Shown here piece by piece: positions 16,013 through 24,065 of a stretch of DNA of 34,398 bases. Numbering within the stretch: position 1 is the first letter of the stretch; each line of letters begins with the position of its first letter. The notes beneath the pieces were generated by a model. The model searched no databases. It was not told where the DNA came from and was given only the letters and a program-made list of their open reading frames with translations. The DNA comes from an uncultured Ilumatobacter sp. GTDB lineage: Bacteria > Actinomycetota > Acidimicrobiia > Acidimicrobiales > Ilumatobacteraceae. A program made the translations under genes and the position numbers. The stretch covers positions 1 to 34,398 of the forward strand of contig CALIOL010000083.1 of the NCBI GenBank assembly GCA_938044705.1, read 5' to 3'.

Positions 16013-17113
16013 ATGCCGCTTCGAGTTGGAGTTCTCGGCACCAGTTGGTGGGCGGACTCGATGTATCTGCCGGCTCTCGATGCGCATCCCGACGTCGAGA
16101 TCGTCGGGGTCTGCGGACGTACCCCTGCGACGGCGGAGGCGCTTGCCGACGAATGGAACGTGCCTGCTTGGAGCGTGGACAGCGATCGCTTCCTCGACAG
16201 CGAACACCTCGACGCGGTCGTGGTCGCCACGTCGAACGACAGCCACGAGCCACTCACCATGCTGGCGATCGAACGCGGTCTACACGTGCTTTGTGAGAAG
16301 CCGATTGCGAGAACTGCGGAGGCGGGCACGCGCATGGCCGACGCCGCAGACGCCGCAAACAGCATCACCCTCGTTCCATTCACCTATCGGTACATGCCCA
16401 CCAACCAATACGTGAAGCGGTTGATCGACGATGGCTTCGTCGGGCGACCGTTTCACTTGAACATGCGGTACTTCACCGGCTTCGCCCGGGACGGCGAATA
16501 CAGTTGGCGCTTCGATACCGAACTTGCCGGGTCCGGCGTGCTCGGCGACATCGGTAGTCACTGGCTCCACGTCGCCCGCTGGTTGCTCGGTGAGGTCACC
16601 GAGATCGGCTGCATCAGTGAGCGATTCATCGAGCGACCGAACCGACCTGACGGTACCGACTACGAACGCAGCGAAGACTCCGCGCAGATGACCGTCCGGT
16701 TCGCTAACGGGGCGTACGGCACGCTGCAGGTGAGCGCCGTGTGCTGGGAAGGCACCGACTTCAACCAGACCCATCATCTCGACCTCCACGGCTCCGCCGG
16801 CACCGTGTATGCGTACAACGACTGGTCGACGGTGCAAGAGGTACGCGGTCTGTCCGCCGGCGAGTCGGGCCCCGCAGCGTTGATGCCGATTCCCGACGAC
16901 ATCTGGGGTGATGTGCGCCGCAACAAGGTCCACGACACGTACCGAGATGTGTTTCGTGTGAAGCGTTCCATGATCGGCGACTGGGTCGACGCGGTCGTTG
17001 CGGGACGCCCAGCGACGCCCGACCTTCGCGAGGGAGCACGTGTGCAACAGCTCCTGCAGCTCGCCCAGGAGAGCGCAGCGACCGACGGACGTCTTCTCGA
17101 CGCACGCGAGTGA
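16013..17113 (+). CDS. Gfo/Idh/MocA family oxidoreductase (third dehydrogenase of the locus)
   Basis: A 366-residue dehydrogenase with an altered Rossmann glycine motif (VLGTSWWADSMYLPAL), the catalytic LCEKPIAR, a FTYRYMPTNQYVK segment and SGVLGDIGSHWLHVARW supplying the Asp and His. The GTSWW variant replaces the usual GxGxxG but occurs in some members of this family. The substrate is unknown; sharing a transcript with the LacI regulator points to a sugar or cyclitol induced together with inositol. It starts 2 nt after the regulator stop, and its own TGA overlaps the GTG of the protease gene. Confidence 0.86.
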   Translation: MPLRVGVLGTSWWADSMYLPALDAHPDVEIVGVCGRTPATAEALADEWNVPAWSVDSDRFLDSEHLDAVVVATSNDSHEPLTMLAIERGLHVLCEKPIARTAEAGTRMADAADAANSITLVPFTYRYMPTNQYVKRLIDDGFVGRPFHLNMRYFTGFARDGEYSWRFDTELAGSGVLGDIGSHWLHVARWLLGEVTEIGCISERFIERPNRPDGTDYERSEDSAQMTVRFANGAYGTLQVSAVCWEGTDFNQTHHLDLHGSAGTVYAYNDWSTVQEVRGLSAGESGPAALMPIPDDIWGDVRRNKVHDTYRDVFRVKRSMIGDWVDAVVAGRPATPDLREGARVQQLLQLAQESAATDGRLLDARE

Positions 17114-17829
17114 TCCGCTGTGTAGGTCACCGAGCCGGTGTCGGCGGGGTCGGCCGCTCGACCGCGATCGTCGTGGCCGCGTTGGTGTTGGTCGCGGTGT
17201 CGTGTGCGAGCAGGGAGTCTGATACTGCTCGCCGTTCAGCCGACGAGATCCGACACTCAGGAGTCGGCGTGATCGCTGAGGGATGTTCCCTCGCCGCCAC
17301 CACCGGGAGCGGCGTCGTCGTGGGTGTCGATGGCCAGGTGGTCACCGCGGCTCACACGATTCGGGGCGCAACCACGATCACGGTGGTCGACAGCGCTGCC
17401 GGCGAACACGCGGCCACCGTGGTGGCGTTCGACAAGGACACGGACCTCGCCGTGCTCGATGTAGGCACGCTGGATGCACCCCCGCTCGATCTCGGAATCG
17501 CCCGCATCGGAACGGGGGCCACGCTGACCTGGACACGCGTCGACGGCATCGCGTTCGACGTTGTCGAGGTGACGCGGCGACTCGACATCACCATCGAGGA
17601 CATCTACGGCGATGGCAGAGTTCAGCGGAGTGGCATCGAGATCCAGGCCGACATCGTCGTTGGAGACTCGGGAGGGCCGGTCCTGGACGAGACGGGTGCG
17701 GTGATCGGCGTCATCTATGCAAACTCGAGAGTGCGCGACGGAATCGGCTTCGCCACGGACCACGATGAGATTGCTGAAGTCATCGAAGCGCGCGACGACG
17801 CCGGAGTTGGCAATGGGAGTTGCCAGTGA
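17110..17829 (+). CDS. Trypsin-like serine protease, secreted or membrane-anchored
   Basis: A 239-residue S1-type protease. After an N-terminal hydrophobic helix (AIVVAALVLVAVSC, with a cysteine that could be a weak lipobox) the catalytic triad is visible: VVTAAHTI (His), DTDLAVLDV (Asp) and VVGDSGGPVLD (Ser). There is no PDZ domain, so it is a short HtrA-like or chymotrypsin-fold protease acting outside the membrane. The start is the GTG at 17110, which overlaps the preceding dehydrogenase stop as GTGA, so translation is probably coupled. No clear functional link to inositol metabolism is known. The product could equally serve envelope quality control. Confidence 0.85.
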   Translation: MIRCVGHRAGVGGVGRSTAIVVAALVLVAVSCASRESDTARRSADEIRHSGVGVIAEGCSLAATTGSGVVVGVDGQVVTAAHTIRGATTITVVDSAAGEHAATVVAFDKDTDLAVLDVGTLDAPPLDLGIARIGTGATLTWTRVDGIAFDVVEVTRRLDITIEDIYGDGRVQRSGIEIQADIVVGDSGGPVLDETGAVIGVIYANSRVRDGIGFATDHDEIAEVIEARDDAGVGNGSCQ

Positions 17830-17916
17830 GTCGTCGACGATCCTCTGCCTCGTGGTGAGCGGGCATCTGCGTCTGTGGACGCGGACGTCGCGACCGGTGT
17901 GCTCGCCAACCGCGGT

Positions 17917-18264
17917 TCAGGTGCCTTTGACGACGTGTTCGACGACGTCGAATGCCATCAGGTCGGCACCCTGGGCGACCGGCTTGCGGGCCTGCTCGCC
18001 GTCGGGGCCCGTGTTGCCGTCGGCCTGGCCGGTGCCGTGGCCCTTCGCGAAGTCCTGGCTGTCCATCCACGCCTGGAAGTGGGCTTCGGTCTCCCAACGG
18101 GTGTACACGAAGTAGCGGGTCTCGCCTTCGGTGGGGCGCAGCAGCTGGAAGTCCTCGAACCCCTCGAACGCTTCGACCATCTTGGCGCGGCCTGCGAAGC
18201 GACCTTCGAGCTGTGGGCCCATGCCTTCCGGGATGGTGATGGCATTGATCTTGACGACGCTCAT
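17917..18264 (-). CDS. mhuD: MhuD-like heme-degrading monooxygenase (antibiotic biosynthesis monooxygenase fold)
   Basis: A 115-residue ferredoxin-like-fold protein, convincingly close to mycobacterial MhuD. MSVVKINAI at the N-terminus keeps Asn7, FQLLRPTEGETRYFVYTRWE forms the core, FQAW keeps Trp66, and AKGHG provides the histidine ligand to heme iron (His76 here). MhuD-type enzymes open heme to release iron. Compared with MhuD there is an acidic/Gly loop (QADGNTGPDGEQ) after the histidine. The track start (18462) is rejected because the added N-terminus is Arg-rich and antisense to the kinase gene; the ATG at 18264 matches the family. It is divergent from the kinase gene and convergent with the protease gene, with no heme-uptake genes nearby. 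Confidence 0.85.
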   Translation of the reverse strand: MSVVKINAITIPEGMGPQLEGRFAGRAKMVEAFEGFEDFQLLRPTEGETRYFVYTRWETEAHFQAWMDSQDFAKGHGTGQADGNTGPDGEQARKPVAQGADLMAFDVVEHVVKGT

Positions 18265-18359
18265 TGCCCCATTCTGGCGTCGGAACGCTCGTGCTGGACA
18301 GCGCGAGCGGAGACGAGAACTCCGAAATCGGCCAATCGGGTGGGTGTTACCGTGTCTCG

Positions 18360-20624
18360 GTGGGTGGAGCGCCGTGGGATGGCCAAATCGATCTTGGCAT
18401 CGACGGACTCGAGTCCGCGACCGAGGTCGGCCACGGTGGAAACGCCGTCGTGTATCGCGCACGACAGACCGAACTCGATCGAAACGTGGCGGTCAAGGTC
18501 CTGAACGATCGCGACGAGGACACGCAACGCCGGTTCGATCGCGAACGTCGGGCGATGGGCCGACTCAGCGAACACGACGGCATCGTCACCGTGTACGAGA
18601 CGGGCTACACGACGTCGGGTCATCCGTACCTCGTGATGCCGCTGCTGAGTCGGTCCCTCGACCAGGAACTCGTCGATCGATTTCGGTTCCCGGTACGAGA
18701 AGCAGCGGCGTTGATGGTCGACGTGTGCCGGACGGTCGAACACGCGCATCGGCAAGGCGTCGTACATCGAGACCTCAAGCCCGGAAATCTGATGCGCGCG
18801 CTCAGCGGGCGCGTGCTCGTGGCGGACTTCGGAATCTCGAGAATCACCAACACATCGACCTCGCTCAAGTCGACGGCGTTGACGCTCACCCCCGCCTTCA
18901 GCCCACCCGAAGCGTTGGAGCAGGGTGAAGCGTTGACGGCGTCGGACATCTATTCGTTGGGCGCGACCCTCTACGCCCTGCTCTCGGGTCATCCGCCCTT
19001 TGTCGAGCCGGGCGAACAGACCCCGCTCCTCGTGCTCATGCGCAGGATCGTGGAGGAACCGTTCGCTGCGCTCACGGACGTTCCGGCCCCCGTCAACGAC
19101 GTGTTGGCAACCGCTCTGGCGAAGGACCCGGCGCAGCGCTTCGCGAGCGCGGGCGAAATGGCCGAGGCGCTCGACGCCATCGTGCGCGGCCCTGATCACG
19201 TCGCCGAGCGGTCGATTGACACGGTCGTCGCCAGCGAGCGTGAGCACGACACACGAACCACGGCGATCGGCTCGCCCCGACCCGATCTCGTGCAGACGAT
19301 CGCCGATCCGCCGCGACCGCCACACGTCGCAGATGCGGCTGCGACGCGTTCGCGGTGGCGCGGCGTTGGCTGGCTGGCTGCGTTCGCGTTGGCCGCCATC
19401 GTCATCGCCGGAATCGTGGTGGCCGTCGTTCGCTCGCCCGACGACACCGATGCATCGCCCGGAGGCGCAGAGACCGGTGCGACGGGTGACTCGGTGGTCG
19501 ATGTTGCCGTCGGCGAAACCGTCGACGTCGAGGGAGCGCCCGACAGCGCTCCCGACGCGGAGATCAGCGCAGTGGACATCACCGATGTCGCCCTCGCACC
19601 CGAGTCCGAGGTGCGCTTCGACGGCTTCCGGTTGGAACGAATCGAAGGTCGATATGCGATCGGCACGACATCGAGTGGAGGCTCGGCCGTCACTCTGGTG
19701 ATCATCGATCGCGTCGAACAGCAGGAGGTTGCCCGCACCGAGTTGCAGAGCGGAGCGTTCAGCTCCGATGCCGTCGAGCTGGCGAACGGACAGATCTGGG
19801 TCGGCCTGGCGAACCAGTCGAGCATCGTCGTGTTCGAGCCGGCATGTCGTTGTGTCGACCGAGTGTTCCCGGTTCGAACCGATCGCGTGTCAGCCCTGCA
19901 CGAGGTGGGCGGCCTCGTGTGGATCGACGATTTCGATCCGGTCGGGCAGCAAGTCGTGTTTGCCGGCCTCGACCTCGATGGGATCGTCGTCTCGGAGGTC
20001 GTCCCTCCACCTCGTTCGTCGACGCGTCTGGCCGAGCGTCGCCTCGGTGACCTGCTGGTCGCGACCAGCGACGAGGGCCTGAGCCTCGTCGACCCCATCG
20101 ATCGCGATGTCGTTGGCCCCTTTGCCACCGGAACGGCAACGAGCGCCGTGGTGGAGTCCGGCTCCCGCATCTTGTGGACCAACGGGCAGACCGGGACGCT
20201 CCAGTCGTCCAACGAGGTCGGGACCGTCACGAGTGTGGTGGTGAGTTCGTCAGCGACCGATGGGGTGCCCACGGTTTCGGGCCTCCTGGTCGACCCGTCT
20301 GGCGGTCTGGTCTGGCTCGCTGATGGCCCAGCGGGATCGGTCGTCGCACACGATCCCGATGGTCTCGGCGAAGTTCACCGAGTCGACGTCGCCGGCGTTG
20401 CTGCGACGTCGTCGCCGAAGGCAGCGCTCGGGCTGATCTGGGTCGCCGCAGCCGAGCGGGTGGTGGCGATCGACCCTGCGACGGCACGAGTCGTCGGGGA
20501 GATTCCGGTACCGGGAGTGCAGGTCCCGGCGTTCGATGTCGACGACGACCAGTTCTGGATCACCGGCTTCGAGGACGACGGCGTGATGCCGTACGCCATC
20601 GCGCGCCGGATCGAAGTCAACTGA
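18360..20624 (+). CDS. Membrane Ser/Thr protein kinase with extracytoplasmic repeat/propeller-like domain
   Basis: A 754-residue Hanks-type kinase. Residues about 10-275 form the catalytic domain, with glycine loop VGHGGNAVVYRA, VAVKVL lysine, VVHRDLKPGNLM, VADFGIS and SPPEAL in place of APE. After a juxtamembrane stretch there is one membrane helix (WLAAFALAAIVIAGIVVAVV, about 337-357). An outside domain of about 400 residues follows, with repeated blade-like stretches (NGQIWVGLANQSSIVVF, GLIWVAAAERVVAIDPA) resembling a beta-propeller. The start is uncertain. The track uses a TTG at 18264; GTG at 18291 and GTG at 18360 are alternatives, and 18360 best matches the short N-termini of similar kinases. 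No PASTA repeats are seen. The 3' end overlaps kynureninase convergently by 8 bp. Confidence 0.88.
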   Translation: MGGAPWDGQIDLGIDGLESATEVGHGGNAVVYRARQTELDRNVAVKVLNDRDEDTQRRFDRERRAMGRLSEHDGIVTVYETGYTTSGHPYLVMPLLSRSLDQELVDRFRFPVREAAALMVDVCRTVEHAHRQGVVHRDLKPGNLMRALSGRVLVADFGISRITNTSTSLKSTALTLTPAFSPPEALEQGEALTASDIYSLGATLYALLSGHPPFVEPGEQTPLLVLMRRIVEEPFAALTDVPAPVNDVLATALAKDPAQRFASAGEMAEALDAIVRGPDHVAERSIDTVVASEREHDTRTTAIGSPRPDLVQTIADPPRPPHVADAAATRSRWRGVGWLAAFALAAIVIAGIVVAVVRSPDDTDASPGGAETGATGDSVVDVAVGETVDVEGAPDSAPDAEISAVDITDVALAPESEVRFDGFRLERIEGRYAIGTTSSGGSAVTLVIIDRVEQQEVARTELQSGAFSSDAVELANGQIWVGLANQSSIVVFEPACRCVDRVFPVRTDRVSALHEVGGLVWIDDFDPVGQQVVFAGLDLDGIVVSEVVPPPRSSTRLAERRLGDLLVATSDEGLSLVDPIDRDVVGPFATGTATSAVVESGSRILWTNGQTGTLQSSNEVGTVTSVVVSSSATDGVPTVSGLLVDPSGGLVWLADGPAGSVVAHDPDGLGEVHRVDVAGVAATSSPKAALGLIWVAAAERVVAIDPATARVVGEIPVPGVQVPAFDVDDDQFWITGFEDDGVMPYAIARRIEVN

Positions 20625-21786
20625 GCAAGCTGCTCAGCGTCGCCATCGCGTCGAACACATCGGTGAATCGCGTCGTCAAGGGTGAGAGGCCGAGACGCAA
20701 CACGTCGGGTTCGCGCTTGTCGATGATGATCTGTCGGTCCGCGAGCGCGGCCTGAAGGTCAGCCGCGTCGCGGTGCAGCACCGACACGTGCCCACCACTC
20801 GATGCGGGCGGTCGCTCGGTCGAGCAGTGCAGGTCGAGTTCACCCGCGAGGTCCAGAGCGAAGTTGGCGAGGGCGCCAGCCTTCGCAGCGATGGCGTCGA
20901 TGCCCGCCTCGTTGGTCAGTGAGATGCCGGCTCGTGTGGCGGTGAGCCCGATCACGCTCGGCGTGCCGTTCATCAGCGCAGCGATACCGGGTCGCGCCTC
21001 GAACGAGTTGTCCATCGCGAACTGATCCCGCTGCGCGAACCACCCCTGGATCGGCTGGTGAAGCTGATCGTGAAGTTCGGTGCGCACGTAGCTGAAGGCC
21101 GGCGAACCGGGGCCGCCGTTGAGGAACTTGTAGGTGCAACCCGCAGCCAGCTCGGCGCCCGACGAGTGCAGATCGATCGGGACGACGCCGGCCGCGTGCG
21201 AGAGGTCCCACACGGTGATCGCACCCGCGTCCTTCGCCCGCTGTGTCTCTGCGGCGAGGTCGTGCAACCTCGCGGTTCGATAGTCGACGAGCGAGCGCAC
21301 CACGACACCGACGCCGTCGAGATCGTCCAGGCCGCGCTTGACCTCGACATCGGGTCGGAGTCGAGCGATGCCGTCGACGACGTATCTGTCGGTCGGAAAT
21401 TCGGAGTCGGCGATGGCGATGACCGGTGCAACCTCGGGAATGTCGAGCGCGACGTTCACGAGTTGGAACAGGCACACCGTCGTCGACTCGTTCACGACGA
21501 CTTCTCCGGACCGGGCACCGATGGTCGGCGCCAGCTCGTCACCGACGGTCAGCGGCAGGTTCAGCCAGTCGTGCTTCCACCACGAAGTGATCAGGTCATC
21601 GGGCCACTGGGACTCGACGGCCTCGAGCACGGCCGCCACCGACCGCTTCGGCGTCATGCCCAACGAGTTGCCGTCGAGGTAGATCAACCTCTGGTCGCGG
21701 ATCACGAAGTGGTCGCGCCAGTGGGCGAGCGGGTCGGCCGCATCGAGTGACTCGGCGTGCGACCGTTCGAGCAGCGGTGACCTCAC
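20617..21786 (-). CDS. kynU: Kynureninase (PLP-dependent)
   Basis: Hydrolyses L-kynurenine (or 3-hydroxykynurenine) to anthranilate and alanine. The 389-residue fold-type I aminotransferase-like protein has IYLDGNSLGMTPK, the WPDDLITSWWKHDWLNLP segment, VWDLSHAAGVVPIDL with the PLP-binding aspartate, and CTYKFLNGGPG with the Schiff-base lysine (Lys220), all typical of bacterial kynureninases. The start is the GTG at 21786, overlapping the stop of the DNA-ligase gene as GTGA, which implies translational coupling. No tryptophan dioxygenase or kynurenine formamidase is seen in the window, so the rest of the pathway must lie elsewhere. Confidence 0.93.
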   Translation of the reverse strand: MRSPLLERSHAESLDAADPLAHWRDHFVIRDQRLIYLDGNSLGMTPKRSVAAVLEAVESQWPDDLITSWWKHDWLNLPLTVGDELAPTIGARSGEVVVNESTTVCLFQLVNVALDIPEVAPVIAIADSEFPTDRYVVDGIARLRPDVEVKRGLDDLDGVGVVVRSLVDYRTARLHDLAAETQRAKDAGAITVWDLSHAAGVVPIDLHSSGAELAAGCTYKFLNGGPGSPAFSYVRTELHDQLHQPIQGWFAQRDQFAMDNSFEARPGIAALMNGTPSVIGLTATRAGISLTNEAGIDAIAAKAGALANFALDLAGELDLHCSTERPPASSGGHVSVLHRDAADLQAALADRQIIIDKREPDVLRLGLSPLTTRFTDVFDAMATLSSLLS

Positions 21787-22745
21787 GACGTGCAGGCTTC
21801 CACGAAGCTCGCGTGCCGGACATGGCCTGCGTTCGTGAACTCGGCGATGTCCACCACGACGCGGAGTTTCGGTTCAACCCATCGCGTCGCCGACCTGCGG
21901 ACGGTGGCAGGGAGCGGTCCGTCGAACGGGGAGCCATCGGCGGAGAGTTCGTTGAGTCGTGCCGTCAGCGCGTCGAGTGTCTTGCTGTCGAAGCCGGTTC
22001 CCACTCCACCGGCGAAGCGCAACTCTCCGGCTGTCAGTGGGGTAGCGAGCGCGCGCTCGACCTCGGGGTCGCGCGAGGCGACCTGGTCGATCCCGACAAG
22101 CAGCGAGCCGAACGACTCCGACCGATTGCCGCTCCCGGTCGTGAACCCACCGACCACCAGCTCGACGCGGCGACGATGCTTCAGCTTCAGCCAGTCCTTG
22201 GACCGAGTGCCGGGCCGATAGATCGAGTCCAGCCGTTTCGCGATCACTCCTTCGAGGCCCTGTTCCGCGGTGGCAGCGAGGAGCTCGGATCCACCACCGA
22301 CGGTGAACGCTGGGACCTGCCAATGCACGCTCGGCTCCACCAACTGTTCCAAGAGTGCTCGACGGTCTCGATACGCGAGTCCTGTGGCGTCGTTGTCGGA
22401 GATCTGGAGCACGTCGAAGATCTGGAACACGGCGGGGTGCTGTGCAGGGTCGGTTCGTTTCTGGACGAGGTCGAAGCTGGGACGGCCGTCGGCATCGAGC
22501 ACGACCATCTCTCCGTCGAGGATCGCGTCGGTGCCGATTGCGGACGCGAGACCGGTCACGTCGGGCCATCGCTGCGTCGCATCGTGGCCGGACGTGGTCT
22601 GGAACCGAACCTCCCCGTTCTCGATATGAGCGAGCGTGCGATGCCCGTCCCACTTCACCTCGAACGCCCAGTCGTCACCGTCGGGGACCGGAGCAGACGC
22701 CGGCTTCATCGTCGCCTTCATCGGAGGCACCGGGAACGACAACAT
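21783..22745 (-). CDS. ATP-dependent DNA ligase, LigC-like
   Basis: A 320-residue ligase of the small actinobacterial type. The nucleotidyltransferase domain has FEVKWDGHRTLAH with the adenylated lysine (Lys31), AILDGEMVVLD (motif III region), EGVIAKRLDSIYRPG (motif IV) and WLKLK (motif V). An OB-fold region follows from about residue 195 to the end. The track ORF begins at 23138, but its first 131 residues are Ser/Arg-rich and antisense to the real frame of the CoA-transferase. The ATG at 22745, 4 nt after that gene's stop, fits the family start. LigC ligases are associated with repair, often beside Ku or other repair genes. Here the neighbours are metabolic: CoA-transferase upstream and kynureninase overlapping downstream. 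Confidence 0.92.
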   Translation of the reverse strand: MLSFPVPPMKATMKPASAPVPDGDDWAFEVKWDGHRTLAHIENGEVRFQTTSGHDATQRWPDVTGLASAIGTDAILDGEMVVLDADGRPSFDLVQKRTDPAQHPAVFQIFDVLQISDNDATGLAYRDRRALLEQLVEPSVHWQVPAFTVGGGSELLAATAEQGLEGVIAKRLDSIYRPGTRSKDWLKLKHRRRVELVVGGFTTGSGNRSESFGSLLVGIDQVASRDPEVERALATPLTAGELRFAGGVGTGFDSKTLDALTARLNELSADGSPFDGPLPATVRRSATRWVEPKLRVVVDIAEFTNAGHVRHASFVEACTS

Positions 22746-22749
22746 CAGC

Positions 22750-24000
22750 TCAGTCTGGTACTCGGCTCGACAGGACGCCGTCGGCCTCCAACGTGTCGAG
22801 CTGGTCGTCGTCGTAGCCGAGCAGTTCGGCGAGCACCGAACGGTTGTCTTCGCCGCGGTACTTCGGCACGCCTGACACCGCGACGTCAGGCCCGTCGCTG
22901 AAGCGCCACGGCACGTTCGGCAATCGAATCGAGCCGCCCGAACGATCGTCGACGTCGACGGTCGCCCCACGCTCGAGTGCCCACTCGGTGTCGGCGAGCT
23001 CGCCGGGCTCGCGCACTCGGCCGGTCGCCAGGCGGTTGGCGGCGAACGTTCGCTCGAAGGTCTCCGCATCAGGCACGGTCGCGGCGAACGACATGAAGAT
23101 CTCACAGAGGGCGTCGTAGTTGGCGACCCGGTTCGCAACGTCGACGAAGCGTTCGTCGTCGAGCAGCTCCGGCTGGTCCATGGCGTTCACGAACAGCTCG
23201 AACGTTCCGCGTTCCGCAGGGTGGCCGCTGACGATGTACTGCTCTCCGCTCGCGATCCGAACGACCAGGTAGTCGCCGGGACGAAAGCTCCGAATCCACT
23301 GCGGATCGTCCTCACCGTCCCACAGCGTGTCGTGCATGTGCTCGTTGACGTACATCATCGTCTCGGCCATCGAGACGTCCAGTGTCTGCCCGTTCCCCGT
23401 CTGCTCGCGTTGATACAGCGCAGCAAGGATCGCGGCGGCCAACTCCATGCCGGTGTACACATCCGCGTGGCTGTGCGGATCCTTCGCCAACCGGCCGCCG
23501 CGCGCATTGCCCTGTGAGGCGATGATCCCCGACTCGGCTTCGACCACCGGTGCGTAGGCGCGTCGGTGAACCCACGGGCCGGTCTGGCCGTAGCCCGACA
23601 GCGACGCGTAGACGAGACGCGGGTTCGCAGCACGAAGCGCGTCGGCGCCGAGGCCGAGCTTGTCCATCACGCCAGGTCGATAGTTCTCGACGAGCACGTC
23701 AGCGGTCGCCGCCAGGTCGCGAAGGATCTGAGCTCCCGCGGGTGCACTCAGATCGATGCTGAGGTTCGACTTGCCCGTGTTCTGCTGCGCGAAGTAGCTG
23801 GCGATGCCATTGCGGCGCGGCGTCGAGAATCGCGTGAGGTCGCCGTCGGGCGGCTCGATCTTGATGACCTCGGCGCCGAGATCGCACAGCATCCGGGTGC
23901 AGTGCGGCCCCGACAGCACTCGCGACAGATCGAGCACACGCACACCGGTGAGCGGTCGGGTCGGTGCGTTGCTCTGCTCGCTCGTCGTTCCGTCGGTCAT
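22750..24000 (-). CDS. Family III CoA-transferase (CaiB/BaiF type)
   Basis: Moves CoA between carboxylic acids; the acid is not identified. The 416-residue protein begins with the family signature GVRVLDLSRVLSGPHCTRMLCDLGAEVIKIEPP. It then has YFAQQNTGKSNLSIDLSAPAG and ENYRPGVMDKLG. SHADVYTGMELAAAI contains the probable catalytic aspartate, and DVSMAETMMYVNEHM completes the core. The length is normal. The ATG at 24000 is preferred over the track start 33 codons upstream, which would run into the divergent SDR gene. It is the first gene of a three-gene leftward unit with LigC and kynureninase. Confidence 0.92.
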   Translation of the reverse strand: MTDGTTSEQSNAPTRPLTGVRVLDLSRVLSGPHCTRMLCDLGAEVIKIEPPDGDLTRFSTPRRNGIASYFAQQNTGKSNLSIDLSAPAGAQILRDLAATADVLVENYRPGVMDKLGLGADALRAANPRLVYASLSGYGQTGPWVHRRAYAPVVEAESGIIASQGNARGGRLAKDPHSHADVYTGMELAAAILAALYQREQTGNGQTLDVSMAETMMYVNEHMHDTLWDGEDDPQWIRSFRPGDYLVVRIASGEQYIVSGHPAERGTFELFVNAMDQPELLDDERFVDVANRVANYDALCEIFMSFAATVPDAETFERTFAANRLATGRVREPGELADTEWALERGATVDVDDRSGGSIRLPNVPWRFSDGPDVAVSGVPKYRGEDNRSVLAELLGYDDDQLDTLEADGVLSSRVPD

Positions 24001-24065
24001 CGTTCCATCGTGACCTGGTTCGGTCGGGCTCGGCAAAGCCTGGCGGTGTCCACCACACTCTCGAC

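Noticed and set aside
14952-16253. A 433-codon minus-strand ORF opposite the LacI regulator
   Set aside because: It is antisense to a gene with a clear HTH and would read through the divergent operator region; no domain is visible.
17869-17882. A small GCGTC-TGTG-GACGC hairpin between the protease and mhuD
   Set aside because: A 5-bp stem without a T-tract is too weak to call a terminator in GC-rich DNA.
19196-20272. A 358-codon minus-strand ORF opposite the kinase outside domain
   Set aside because: It is a Ser/Thr/Arg-rich shadow with no start signal and no motif.
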